64,000 nucleotides of DNA from Fodinibius halophilus. GTDB taxonomy: Bacteria > Bacteroidota > Rhodothermia > Balneolales > Balneolaceae. Location: the NCBI RefSeq assembly GCF_011059105.1, contig NZ_JAALLS010000002.1, positions 248,001-312,000 of the forward strand, in the 5' to 3' direction. A model generated the notes under the pieces. It made no database searches, was not told the DNA's origin, and saw only the letters and a list, made by a program, of their open reading frames with translations. Shown one piece after another: positions 43,246-52,189 of the stretch (within the stretch, counting starts at the first letter, position 1; each line of letters begins with the position of its first letter). The position numbers and the translations under genes are program-made.

Positions 43246-43314
43246 AAGTATATCTGTTATTCAATGAGAAACAATTTAATTGATGCATAAGAATTGTCCA
43301 ACCTTCTGGGAAAG

Positions 43315-45738
43315 CTATTTTAGGGGTTGTTTGGTGATATCCTGACCGTCGGAGATAAAAACGGCAGCCCCGTTAAGGCTGGTAAAATGGAGGGCAGAGA
43401 TATATTTCTGAAGTCGCCTTATAGCTGCTTTATGCGGGTGATTAAACTTGTTTTTTAAGGCGAGTGATACCACACCTTTTTGCGCCGTAGTCTGTTGTAA
43501 CAGGGAGGCGGTAGAGCTTGTTTTGCTCCCGTGATGGGGCACCTTAATAAAATCTGTATTCATTAATCTCGGGTAATTGGTAAGTAGCTCTTTTTCTTGC
43601 TCCTGTTCGGCGTCTCCCATAAAGAGAAATTCTGTACTGCCATAGATAAGCTCAAGTATAAGTGAACTGTTATTCATGTTAGCACTATGTTCTTGTGCGT
43701 TGGGACCATATACAAAAATTCGTATTGAGGGATCCATCGTTACTTTATTCCCGGCGCTAAGTGGTACTATCGGAATGTTCTTCTTCGCCGCTTTTTGATG
43801 GTATTGTTGATACAGTTTGGAATTATAAATAGCTCCTGAGTTATAGATGGTATCGATGGGGATTTGGTTAATGAGTTCAAGGATACCTCCAATATGGTCG
43901 GCATGCGGATGAGAAAGAAAAACGCCATTGAGTTTATCAATGCCTTGTGCTTTAAGGTGAGGCAGAAGAATGTATTTCGCACTGTTGTAGTTGGGTTGCC
44001 AGCGACCTGCATCTATAAGAAAGTGTTTGTTGTTTGGAGTACTTACCAGTGCGGCATCTCCCTGGCCTACATCAAAGACTGTTATCTTTAGTTTTTGAGG
44101 AGCTGTTTTGTGGATGATAGACTTGCCTTGGTTTGCACAGAGCAGCAGGAGTAATAGGATAAGTGTTTTCCAGCGTAGTTTTGGGATCGGGAGAGCGGCA
44201 AGAAATAAGATGGATACAGCCCAGATTCCGAAGAATAGCAGGCTGTCAATATGAACCTGAATCCAGCTTCCGGGCCAATGAGCTAACACCGTTACCAGCT
44301 GATCCAGACCTTGCAGAAAGTATTCTATTGGGAGGTTTAGCAGTTTTGCTGCTTCTGGGAACAGCATCCCAATGGGTAGCAGTAGAAGGGCCAGGGGCAC
44401 AGCAATCCCCAAGAAAGGAACGACGAGTGCATTGGCAAAAGGCCCGACAAGCGAAAACTCTCCAAAGTAGTAAGCCAATAGCGGAAATAAGCCCAACTGT
44501 ACAATAAAGGAAATGACAACAATCATCAGGGGCTGTCCATAGCAACGATGTTGTACCCAGCTTGGGAGCGCGATTGATATTACAGGTGCAACCAGTAGAA
44601 TAATGTATACAGCACCAAATGAAAGCTGGAAGCCAATGGAAAATAGGTCGCTCGGATTTAGTAATAGAATAATAAGTGCCGCGACAGCCGTTAGGTTTTT
44701 GGAATTTCGAACTTTATAAAAGAGCTTGCCATAGGCCAACAAGCCCCCTACTAATGAAGCTCTTGTGACTGAGGCCGAAAAGCCAGTAAGGCCGGCGTAA
44801 AAGAAGAGAAAGCCAATCAGAATGGCCAGCCCCAGCTGTTTGCCAAAACGAAAGGTCCAGAAAAAGGGGATTATGACCCAAAATGGGGCCAGGATAAAAC
44901 CAACGTGCAGGCCCGATACGGCCATGATATGGGAAAGCCCGGCGCGCGAAAATGCCTGTTTATCTTCTCGGGTTAGTTCATTCTTGTGACCAATAAGCAG
45001 TGCTTTGGCCAATGGGGCGGTCTGTTTGCTAAAGTTGTTATTGATAGCATCCAGTATCCGTTGCCGTATATCGGACCATCCCGGGAGGGAGGTCTTGACA
45101 GGGGCAATATGATGAATGGTCTTAATACCTGCTTGTGTATAAATACCTATTGAGGCCAGATAGTTTTTATAATTGAATTGAGATGGGTTACTTGGATCTT
45201 CAAGTGGATATATTGTAGCCGTAAAGGTAATTCGGTGACCCAATTTTATTTTGGGAGGTAAGGGAGAGTTTGTTGAGTCAAGTAGAGTTCGCAACGTGTA
45301 GGGTTTAGCCCAGCTAATATCATTTGGAAAGGTGGTTGTGTCTACATCTATATCCAGCTGGTATTTTCCGGAAGCTGTTGGCTTTATCTGCTGTATTGAT
45401 CCATGAAAAGAGAGCTCCTCCCAGGTGTAGCTATTGAGTAGCTGGGCACTTGGAGGGGGTACTCTGTAGTCAAAAAAAGAATGCCAGCATCCGCCAAAGG
45501 TAATTATCATCCCCAAATAACAACAGAGGGCAATGCGGAACGAGGTAGTACGCAAAGAAACCTGATGATACCATTCACTTATGATATAGATACCGGCTAA
45601 AATTCCAAAAGTGGTGGCCCAAAAAGAGGTAGGGAGGGGCGCCTGATAGTCTATAATAATACCGGTACCCAGCAATATAAGCAGTCGTATCGCCGGGTAG
45701 GAGGCAAAAGGGAATCGATATGTTTGATGAATATCCAC
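43315..45738 (-). CDS. comEC: ComEC/Rec2 DNA-uptake channel protein
   Basis: 807 aa with all three expected parts: an N-terminal membrane start with a DUF4131 OB-like domain (about 1-190), the ComEC competence membrane domain (about 230-520, starting AKALLIGHKNELTREDKQAF and SRAGLSHIMAVSGLHVG), and a C-terminal metallo-beta-lactamase domain. The latter has FDVGQGDAALV, LSHPHADHIGG and KVPHHGSKTS. It forms the inner-membrane channel for single-stranded DNA during transformation and suggests the organism may be competent. It is a single gene facing away from the asparaginase. Confidence 0.95.
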   Translation of the reverse strand: MDIHQTYRFPFASYPAIRLLILLGTGIIIDYQAPLPTSFWATTFGILAGIYIISEWYHQVSLRTTSFRIALCCYLGMIITFGGCWHSFFDYRVPPPSAQLLNSYTWEELSFHGSIQQIKPTASGKYQLDIDVDTTTFPNDISWAKPYTLRTLLDSTNSPLPPKIKLGHRITFTATIYPLEDPSNPSQFNYKNYLASIGIYTQAGIKTIHHIAPVKTSLPGWSDIRQRILDAINNNFSKQTAPLAKALLIGHKNELTREDKQAFSRAGLSHIMAVSGLHVGFILAPFWVIIPFFWTFRFGKQLGLAILIGFLFFYAGLTGFSASVTRASLVGGLLAYGKLFYKVRNSKNLTAVAALIILLLNPSDLFSIGFQLSFGAVYIILLVAPVISIALPSWVQHRCYGQPLMIVVISFIVQLGLFPLLAYYFGEFSLVGPFANALVVPFLGIAVPLALLLLPIGMLFPEAAKLLNLPIEYFLQGLDQLVTVLAHWPGSWIQVHIDSLLFFGIWAVSILFLAALPIPKLRWKTLILLLLLLCANQGKSIIHKTAPQKLKITVFDVGQGDAALVSTPNNKHFLIDAGRWQPNYNSAKYILLPHLKAQGIDKLNGVFLSHPHADHIGGILELINQIPIDTIYNSGAIYNSKLYQQYHQKAAKKNIPIVPLSAGNKVTMDPSIRIFVYGPNAQEHSANMNNSSLILELIYGSTEFLFMGDAEQEQEKELLTNYPRLMNTDFIKVPHHGSKTSSTASLLQQTTAQKGVVSLALKNKFNHPHKAAIRRLQKYISALHFTSLNGAAVFISDGQDITKQPLK

Positions 45739-45915
45739 ATAAGTATGACCGATTATTGGCCTGATCCTTACTAATTATTAATAAATAATGTTTCAGGATG
45801 AAGATGAGCTTTGAAATGGCATTGGCGGTGCTTATAATTTTAGACGGATAAAGAGCGCTACTACTGCAGTATAGCTGAGGCGTAACGATATAATTACAAT
45901 TAAACTTTAAGGGAT

Positions 45916-46953
45916 ATGAAATTCGGTAAAGCATTAATCACTGTTCTTGTGCTGGGGGTTATCACAGGAGCTGTTTACATCAGTAATCAACAGGAAAAGA
46001 CGACAGACACAAAAAAGAAAGATTGGGCACTGGTTATTCATGGAGGTGCTGGTACCATCTCTAAAGATAAGCCGGATTCGGTAGTAAAGGCCTATAAGAA
46101 TGATTTAAGTGAAGCACTCGCTATTGGGGAAGATATTTTGAAAAGCGGGGGCTCTGCCTTGGATGCGGTTGAGAATGTGATAAACTACCTGGAAAATAAT
46201 CCCAAGTTCAATGCAGGAAAAGGAGCTGTCTTTACTCATGACGGTGGACATGAGCTGGATGCGGCAATCATGCTTGGAAACACGCGTGAGGCCGGGACGA
46301 TAACCGGGGTTAAAACGGTTAAAAATCCTATTTCATTGGCAAGGTTGGTAATGGAAAACTCTAAGCACGTGATGTTTGCCGGCGACGGGGCCGAAAAATA
46401 TGCTGATAAGTTTGAACTGGAACGGGTAAATCAGGAATATTTTTATACAGAGCATCGTCATAAGGCATGGAAGCGAGCACTCAAAAGAGAAAAGCAGAAA
46501 GATGCACAGTCCGGGTTAATGGAACTGACTCCCAAAGAGCTGAAAGAAAAGTATGGAACTGTTGGGGCTGTAGCTGTAGATAAAGAGGGGCAGATTGTTG
46601 CAGGGACTTCTACGGGCGGCATGACAAACAAAAAGTTTGGTCGGGTTGGCGATGTCCCCATTATTGGTAGTGGTACCTATGCCAGCGATGTAGTAGCAGT
46701 ATCTATGACAGGCTGGGGCGAAAAAATAATGCGCGCTGTTTCCGGCCACACGGTTAGTGCCTATATGAAGCACAAACCGGCGAGTCTTGAAGAGGCAGGA
46801 AGTTACCTGCTCGAGGATCTGCTTAATAAAGGCGAGGCCGGAATGATCGCCGTAGATAAAGATGGAAATACGTATATGGGCATGAATACACTAGGAATGT
46901 TTCGCGGAGCTGCAGACTCGGAAGGGAACCGGGAAGTGGCAATCTGGGAATAA
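45916..46953 (+). CDS. iaaA: isoaspartyl peptidase / L-asparaginase (Ntn hydrolase)
   Basis: 345 aa with an N-terminal hydrophobic signal or anchor (about 5-24), so probably periplasmic. VIHGGAGTI is near 40, and NAGKGAVFTHDGGHELDAAI is near 99. The autocleavage site is KYGTVGAVA, with Thr215 as the N-terminal nucleophile of the beta subunit. TSTGGMTNKKFGRVGDVPIIG follows. It hydrolyses beta-aspartyl dipeptides and asparagine. It shares a terminator with the convergent phosphorylase gene. Confidence 0.93.
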   Translation: MKFGKALITVLVLGVITGAVYISNQQEKTTDTKKKDWALVIHGGAGTISKDKPDSVVKAYKNDLSEALAIGEDILKSGGSALDAVENVINYLENNPKFNAGKGAVFTHDGGHELDAAIMLGNTREAGTITGVKTVKNPISLARLVMENSKHVMFAGDGAEKYADKFELERVNQEYFYTEHRHKAWKRALKREKQKDAQSGLMELTPKELKEKYGTVGAVAVDKEGQIVAGTSTGGMTNKKFGRVGDVPIIGSGTYASDVVAVSMTGWGEKIMRAVSGHTVSAYMKHKPASLEEAGSYLLEDLLNKGEAGMIAVDKDGNTYMGMNTLGMFRGAADSEGNREVAIWE

Positions 46954-46962
46954 AGAAAATAA

Positions 46963-47007
46963 TAGAAAAGTGAGGGGCATAGGTATAACTGCTTATGCCC
47001 CTTTTCT
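46963..47007. terminator. bidirectional terminator, iaaA / purine nucleoside phosphorylase
   Basis: AGAAAAG-tga-GGGGCATA on the left pairs with TATGCCCC-TTTTCT on the right around a 12-base loop. It lies exactly between the two convergent stop codons. Confidence 0.85.
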
Positions 47008-47010
47008 ATG

Positions 47011-47877
47011 TTACAGGCGTTTGAGCACTCCTGTAATAACTTGGGTCATTTGTGGTTCTGCAATACCTGCCGCTTCTAATACTTCTTCGATATTGACAGG
47101 TTCCAGGGCATCAGGGAAACATTCATCTGTTATTACCGATATTCCTAACACTTCCATGCTCATATGAACAGCAGCAATCACTTCGGGTACAGTGCTCATG
47201 CCTACCACATCGGCACCAATGTTGCGCAGAAAACGATACTCCGCTTTGGTTTCAAGAGTAGGTCCGCTTAGGGCAAGGTAAACACCTTCGTGCATTTTAA
47301 TTCCTTTATCCAGAGCTACTTGCTCAGCAATGTCGCGTAGTCGTTCGGTGTATGGATCGCTCATGTCAGGAAAGCGGGGTCCAAGCTCATCGTCGTTGGG
47401 ACCAATAAGCGGATTGTCGCCCAACATGTTAATATGATCATTAATAAGCATGATTTCTCCACGGCCAAAGTTTGGATTCATGCCGCCGCAGGCATTACTC
47501 ACAATAAGTGTATTGGCACTGAGCTCTTTTATAACCCGAATCGGGAACGCGATCTCTTGCATCGAATAGCCTTCGTAGTAGTGAAACCGTCCCTGCATGG
47601 CAACTACATTTTTTCCACTCAGGGTGCCAAAAAGAAGGCGACCGGCATGGCTTTCAACCGTTGAAACGGGAAAATGAGGAATATCGGAATAGGAAATACT
47701 GTCTTCGACGTCAATTTCGTCTGCCAAGTCGCCAAGTCCTGTACCGAGGATCACCAAATAATCAGGTCGTTCGTCTGTTTCTTTTTGCAGAAAGGTGAGT
47801 GCTTCATCGCGTTTTTTTCGAAATTCTTCTACAGATTCTCGGTGCATAAAAGGGTAGCTGTTATTTTGAGTTGCCAA
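47011..47877 (-). CDS. punA: purine nucleoside phosphorylase, trimeric type
   Basis: 288 aa. LGTGLGDLADEI carries the phosphate loop. HAGRLLFGTLSGKNVVAMQG and RFHYYEGYSM follow. SNACGGMNPNFGRGEIMLI and EGVYLALSGPTLETKAEYRF line the base site, with MSTVPEV after. It cleaves purine nucleosides to base and ribose-1-phosphate for salvage. It is the last gene of the yggS-PspB-like-divIVA run, 124 bp after divIVA, so co-transcription is possible but not certain. Confidence 0.95.
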   Translation of the reverse strand: MATQNNSYPFMHRESVEEFRKKRDEALTFLQKETDERPDYLVILGTGLGDLADEIDVEDSISYSDIPHFPVSTVESHAGRLLFGTLSGKNVVAMQGRFHYYEGYSMQEIAFPIRVIKELSANTLIVSNACGGMNPNFGRGEIMLINDHINMLGDNPLIGPNDDELGPRFPDMSDPYTERLRDIAEQVALDKGIKMHEGVYLALSGPTLETKAEYRFLRNIGADVVGMSTVPEVIAAVHMSMEVLGISVITDECFPDALEPVNIEEVLEAAGIAEPQMTQVITGVLKRL

Positions 47878-48001
47878 TCAGAGTTGATCCGGAAAGATAA
47901 AAAAGATGCAGAGAAAACGGTATCCGAAAATAGTACGGCTTACGAAAAGGATAGCCTGTGGGGCAGTGTATCGCTGGGCTATGAGCTGAGCTTATAAGTT
48001 G

Positions 48002-48628
48002 CTAGTCCAGCTCGTCGATGATGTCGTCCATATCTTCGGCCCCGGGAGGTAAGGGTTGAGCCTCTTCTTCAAAATCGTTGTTTTCATTTTCGACAACACT
48101 TTGGGTCCGCCGTTGGGCCTTTTCATTCAATTTATCAGAAAATTTATCTTCATCGGCAGGCAGGTCAAAAAGTGCTGCTTCATCTTTGGAAAACTGTTCC
48201 AGCGATTCTTGGGCCATCTCCAGGTATGAGCGGATGCCACCGATTATTTCTTTTCGGCGATCAAGTAAACGGATGATACTCTGCCGCACTTGTTGGCGCT
48301 GCTGCGTAGCCTCTCGAATAATGGATTCGGCTTCCATTTCAGCCTTTTCAATTTTATTGCGTGCATCTTTACGTGCGCCTGTCAACTTCTGTTCTGCCGA
48401 CTCTTTGGCCGTTTGCAAGGTCTCGTGCAGTGCTTCTTCGACACGTTCATAGTGCTTGAGTTTATCTTCAAGCTCATCAATACGGTTTTCCAACTCCCGG
48501 TTTTTGGTAACCATATGTTCCCATTCGTTGGACATGAGATTCAAGAACGCCTGAACTTCGGCTTTGTCGTAACCGCGCAGCGATTTCTCAAATTCCTGTT
48601 GCTTGATTTCAAGTGCAGTCAGTTTCAT
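48002..48628 (-). CDS. DivIVA-domain coiled-coil protein
   Basis: 208 aa. The N-terminal membrane-curvature motif reads LTALEIKQQEFEKSLRGYDK then AEVQAFLNLM, typical of DivIVA/GpsB. A long coiled coil follows (about 40-150), then an acidic, disordered tail (PPGAEDMDDIIDELD). DivIVA proteins mark poles or division sites. It lies 45 bp downstream of four tandem PspB-like membrane protein genes and further from yggS, which echoes the yggS(ylmE)-...-divIVA gene order of other phyla. Confidence 0.9.
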   Translation of the reverse strand: MKLTALEIKQQEFEKSLRGYDKAEVQAFLNLMSNEWEHMVTKNRELENRIDELEDKLKHYERVEEALHETLQTAKESAEQKLTGARKDARNKIEKAEMEAESIIREATQQRQQVRQSIIRLLDRRKEIIGGIRSYLEMAQESLEQFSKDEAALFDLPADEDKFSDKLNEKAQRRTQSVVENENNDFEEEAQPLPPGAEDMDDIIDELD

Positions 48629-48673
48629 AGCTTGGGCCCTAAATAATCAGATAAATTTGTGTAATGTAACGTG

Positions 48674-49042
48674 CTACTCGTGTAGCATATTCTTTAAATT
48701 ACTATCATCATTGGAACCGGATTGTTCCTTGGTTGTTTCTCGATCTTCTATTTCAATGCTTTTTTTAGGTGCTTCAATCTTTTTAGTGTCTTCAGAAGAT
48801 GACGATTGTTCTGATTGTTCATCTGTAGCAATCGTTTCTAAATTTTGCAGACGCTTTTCGGTATTCTTTTTGTGTTCCATAAATGCTTTAGCCAACCTGT
48901 TAAACTGTTCTTCTTCAACAGAGCTGTTTTTTCTATTGATCCAGGCTTTTATTAATCCAAATGTTTTTGATGCCAGGTAGCCAACAAGGGCAAAAGCCCC
49001 CAGGGAACCTACCAAGGCAACTACCATCTCTTCAAAACTCAT
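48674..49042 (-). CDS. PspB-like small membrane protein, tandem copy 4
   Basis: 122 aa. One N-terminal membrane helix (about 7-25, GSLGAFALVGYLAS) is followed by a short basic stretch, then EEQFNRLAKAFMEHKKNTEK with RLQNLETI. This is the same charged-helix signature as PspB (RLAxxAxxMxERIxxLExIL). A long Ser/Glu/Lys-rich tail follows. Its ATG overlaps the stop of copy 3 (ATGA). The role is unknown; PspB in enterobacteria senses membrane stress with PspC, but no pspA or pspC is in the window. Confidence 0.7.
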   Translation of the reverse strand: MSFEEMVVALVGSLGAFALVGYLASKTFGLIKAWINRKNSSVEEEQFNRLAKAFMEHKKNTEKRLQNLETIATDEQSEQSSSSEDTKKIEAPKKSIEIEDRETTKEQSGSNDDSNLKNMLHE

Positions 49043-49356
49043 GATCGTATTTTTTCTTTTTCATTAAGATCGTTTGATAATTCATTCTCTGGTTCAGGCG
49101 GTGCTTCCAGTTCTATGTAAGATTCACTGCTATCTTTCTTCTCAGCAATAGCTCGTTCAATATTATTCATTCGTTGTTCCATCTTCTTCTTATGCTGTAC
49201 AAAAGCTCTTGCCAGGCGGTCGAAATCTTCAGCGTCAATGGAAGTTTTTTTATTTTTATTTATCGATGACCGAACCATGTCAAACAGCTTCCACATAATT
49301 AGGCCACCCAGGAAAGTACCGAATCCTATTAAAATTAGTGCTACTAAGGTATCCAT
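49039..49356 (-). CDS. PspB-like small membrane protein, tandem copy 3
   Basis: 105 aa. The membrane helix spans about 4-22 (LVALILIGFGTFLGGLIMW), then comes DAEDFDRLARAFVQHKKKME with QRMNNIERAI, and an acidic tail (LEAPPEPENE). It is a clear paralog of the neighbouring genes at 48674 and 49434. The 77-bp gap after copy 2 may hold a minor promoter; the next copy overlaps its stop by 4 bp. Confidence 0.7.
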   Translation of the reverse strand: MDTLVALILIGFGTFLGGLIMWKLFDMVRSSINKNKKTSIDAEDFDRLARAFVQHKKKMEQRMNNIERAIAEKKDSSESYIELEAPPEPENELSNDLNEKEKIRS

Positions 49357-49433
49357 AACTTCATCCTCCTTTGTGCAGTGACATTAATATCTTCCATACG
49401 ACATTCTGCTTGGGTTGATGTTGTAGTATGGAG

Positions 49434-49727
49434 CTAGGACCTTGTTTTTTCTCCTTGGCGAAGATCGTTGGTCAATGTGCTTTCTTCAGCCTCAGGAGCT
49501 TCAATCTGGGAATAGTGTTCCTCTTCGCCGTCTTCTTCAGTAATAATGGCTTCAAGGTTTTCTACTCTTTGCTCCATATCTTTTTTGTGTTGTACAAAAG
49601 CTTTGGCCAACCGGTCAAACTGGTGTTCCAGCTCGCTATTGTTGTTTTTCCGATTTAGCCACGACTTAATGATGCCGGTTGTACACCCTATCGCCACAAG
49701 AATAATGACAAAAACTTCACCTTCCAT
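49434..49727 (-). CDS. PspB-like small membrane protein, tandem copy 2
   Basis: 97 aa. A helix at about 4-20 (VFVIILVAIGCTTGI) is followed by LEHQFDRLAKAFVQHKKDME and QRVENLEAIITEEDGE, then an acidic tail with YSQIEAPEAEE. The tail motif IEAPEAEES recurs in copies 3 and 4 (LEAPPEPEN, IEAPKKSIE), so the C-terminus is conserved too. Its ATG overlaps the stop codon of copy 1 by one base (TAATG). Confidence 0.7.
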   Translation of the reverse strand: MEGEVFVIILVAIGCTTGIIKSWLNRKNNNSELEHQFDRLAKAFVQHKKDMEQRVENLEAIITEEDGEEEHYSQIEAPEAEESTLTNDLRQGEKTRS

Positions 49728-50044
49728 TATTTGGTCCTCCGTTTATCAGCCATATTTGAGACTTCTTGTTGATTCTGCTCTTTGATGGATGGTTCTTCTT
49801 CAATTTCAATCTCTTCCATTCCACGTCCTGATCCGGTTGAAAACTCTTCGGGTTCGCCGGCCGCAATAGCTTCTAAGTTCTCGATTCGGCCTTTGAGAGC
49901 ATTAACGAGCTTTCGCAGATCTTCCACTTCTTCTTCATTTTGACGACTCCGGTTCATCATTGACATTTTATTTTTTTGATATTCGATGATGAAGCCGCCA
50001 ATAATTGCTACGAGTGGTATAAGAACCCAGATCCAAGCTGCCAT
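49727..50044 (-). CDS. PspB-like small membrane protein, tandem copy 1
   Basis: 105 aa. The membrane helix is at about 3-20 (WIWVLIPLVAIIGGFIIEY). The following helix EEEVEDLRKLVNALKGRIEN with LEAIAAGEP is closest of the four to classical PspB, but lacks the AKAFxxHKK form shared by the other three. It has an acidic tail. It is the first of the array, 79 bp after yggS. Confidence 0.68.
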   Translation of the reverse strand: MAAWIWVLIPLVAIIGGFIIEYQKNKMSMMNRSRQNEEEVEDLRKLVNALKGRIENLEAIAAGEPEEFSTGSGRGMEEIEIEEEPSIKEQNQQEVSNMADKRRTK

Positions 50045-50123
50045 AATAGAAGTCTTTTAAGTTATCATTATGTAATGTACTAAATCTCAAAGAGATTGAA
50101 AGTACTTTTAACGATAATTTGCA

Positions 50124-50828
50124 CTAGTAGTTACGTTCTCCGAAAATAGCGCGTCCTACACGTACCATCGTTGCTCCTTCTTCGATAGCAACTTCCATAT
50201 CGTTAGTCATGCCCATTGATAATTCATCAAGTTGCACATTGTCAGCTTCAAACTTGCGGTGGTTATCTCTAATTTGGCGTAATTTCTGGAATTGTGGACG
50301 TACTTTTTCTACCTCTTCGGGATCAACAAAAGAGGCCATACCCATTAAGCCGCATACGCGCACATGATCCAGCCCCTGGGCATAGGTTAGTATTTCTTCG
50401 AGATCGTCTTCTTCACAGCCACTTTTTTGATCTTCCCCGCTGATATTAATCTGGATAAGCGTATTAATCGTTCGGTTGATGCGAGAAGCTCGTTTTTCGA
50501 TTTCTCTCAAATACTTTGATTTTTCGATCGAATGAATCCAGTTAACCCGCTCAACCATATATTTTATTTTGTTTGTTTGCAGGTTTCCTACCATATGCCA
50601 CTGAATTTGTTCTTCTTCGTAGGCTTCCATCTTATCTTGTAGCTCCTTCGCACGGTTTTCTCCAAAGTGGATCTGGCCGCAACCAAAAGCTTCTTTAATG
50701 TTTTCCAGCGGTTTCATTTTGCTGACTGCTACAAGGGTGATTTCCTTGGGGTCGCGCCCAGCTTGCTTACAAGCTTCGGTAATGCGGTTGTTTAGCGTAG
50801 ATAGGTTTTGGCAAATATCTTCGGACAT
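50124..50828 (-). CDS. YggS/PLPBP-family pyridoxal phosphate homeostasis protein
   Basis: 234 aa, alanine-racemase-type TIM barrel. TLVAVSKMKP carries the PLP lysine (Lys37). HFGENRAKELQDKM, WHMVGNLQTNKIKYM, IQINISGEDQKSGC, VCGLMGMAS and LSMGMTNDMEVAIEEGATMV then VRVGRAIFGER follow. It binds PLP and keeps its pool and amino-acid pools balanced. It heads a leftward run with the PspB-like array and divIVA. Confidence 0.95.
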   Translation of the reverse strand: MSEDICQNLSTLNNRITEACKQAGRDPKEITLVAVSKMKPLENIKEAFGCGQIHFGENRAKELQDKMEAYEEEQIQWHMVGNLQTNKIKYMVERVNWIHSIEKSKYLREIEKRASRINRTINTLIQINISGEDQKSGCEEDDLEEILTYAQGLDHVRVCGLMGMASFVDPEEVEKVRPQFQKLRQIRDNHRKFEADNVQLDELSMGMTNDMEVAIEEGATMVRVGRAIFGERNY

Positions 50829-51115
50829 GCAGCTGTATTTTGTTTTTAGTTTTTAAAAAGATCTTCTGCATCCATTGTTATAATAAATGAATGTTTTGTG
50901 CTCGAATGATTCGATTAAAAAGTAGTCGGTATATTGTTGAAAATAAGCTTTTAAGAAAGGTATTAAAATGGTATTTTGTAAGTCTGAAAACAAAGACTCG
51001 AACATACATTGATCACTCTCACACTGAGTATTTTTTATTTCGACTCTGATATAATTGCTCATCGCCTCAGGTGCGATTTAACCACAACACCAAAGCACGG
51101 AGGGCGATAGCCAGA

Positions 51116-52156
51116 ATGAATATTCAGGTCCGGCATATTTCCACTTTCTTACACCAGTGGGCACCGCCCAGCACCAAGCTCGATTACGACAACGTCGGAT
51201 TGCTTGTTGGCGATCCCAACCAAGAAATTTCGCGAGCACTTACCTGTCTTGATGTAACCTTAGATGTTGTGGACGAGGCAATTCAAAAGGGTTGCGATCT
51301 TATCATAGCTCACCATCCCCTTATTTTTAACGGTATTGACCGTATCAATCCTACCAATGAGCAGGGGAAGATTATATTTAAGCTGATTAAAAGCGATATT
51401 GCGCTTATTGCAGCCCATACCAATCTCGACGCTGCCCTCGATGGGGTTTCTTTTGTACTTGGCAAAAGATTGGGTCTCGAAAACATGAAGTTTTTGGATA
51501 ACAGCTACAATATCAGCCGTAAAATTGTATTGACTACGAACCATTCTGACAGCGAATCGGTACTAAAGCTCTTGAACTACTATTCGGCTGAAGAAGCACA
51601 CTATTATAAGGTAGAAGGGAAAAAAGAAGGGCAGTTTACCTATGAAGCCATTATGGATGAACATAATGTTTCGGACCTAAAGAAGGAACTTCAGAAAAAT
51701 GGCTTGTTGCGCAGCGGTAGCTTCCAGGTGATGGATGTTGCCAGTGCTTCTAACAATGTAGGTATGGGCGTAGTTGGCTTTTATCGCGACAAGGGATTGA
51801 CCCAGCAACAGTTTTTGGACACCGTTTCTGAAGCATTAGATGTAGAAGCTATCCGTTTTTCAGGCTCTGTTGACCGCATTAAAAAAGTAGCAGTTTGTGG
51901 CGGAGCGGGTGTATCACTGGCACGCAAAGCAATTGGACAGGGCGCGCAGGCCTTTGTAACAGCAGATATTAAATACCACGATTATTTTACCGATACCGAA
52001 GATTTTTTACTGGTCGATGTAGGCCATTACGAAAGCGAAGTGCCTATGGTAGCGGCGCTTCAGCAGGAACTGTCTGAGGCATTTGAACAGCTGGACGTTC
52101 TTGAAACAGAAGTAGTTACCAACCCAATGCAGGTTTTTATACCTGGAAATAAATAA
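51116..52156 (+). CDS. Nif3-like dinuclear metal centre protein
   Basis: About 346 aa from the ATG giving MNIQVRHISTFLHQ. A GTG at 51071 would add 15 unlikely residues. Metal ligands sit in LIIAHHPLIF and ALIAAHTNLDAALDGV, and in the C-terminal half in LLVDVGHYESEV. The middle (about 140-230) is the PII/CutA-like insert found in long YqfO-type members. Nif3 family members form hexameric toroids; their biochemical role, possibly GTP cyclohydrolase-like hydrolysis, is unsettled. The coiled-coil gene follows after 33 bp. Confidence 0.9.
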   Translation: MNIQVRHISTFLHQWAPPSTKLDYDNVGLLVGDPNQEISRALTCLDVTLDVVDEAIQKGCDLIIAHHPLIFNGIDRINPTNEQGKIIFKLIKSDIALIAAHTNLDAALDGVSFVLGKRLGLENMKFLDNSYNISRKIVLTTNHSDSESVLKLLNYYSAEEAHYYKVEGKKEGQFTYEAIMDEHNVSDLKKELQKNGLLRSGSFQVMDVASASNNVGMGVVGFYRDKGLTQQQFLDTVSEALDVEAIRFSGSVDRIKKVAVCGGAGVSLARKAIGQGAQAFVTADIKYHDYFTDTEDFLLVDVGHYESEVPMVAALQQELSEAFEQLDVLETEVVTNPMQVFIPGNK

Positions 52157-52189
52157 AATCCGCAGGAATAAACGACGATACCCTAATCT

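Noticed and set aside
50853..51062. Minus-strand 69-codon frame in the yggS-nif3 gap
   Set aside because: AT-rich, composition like random sequence, no domain, no spacing or ribosome-site support. It lies just upstream of yggS, where its promoter should be.
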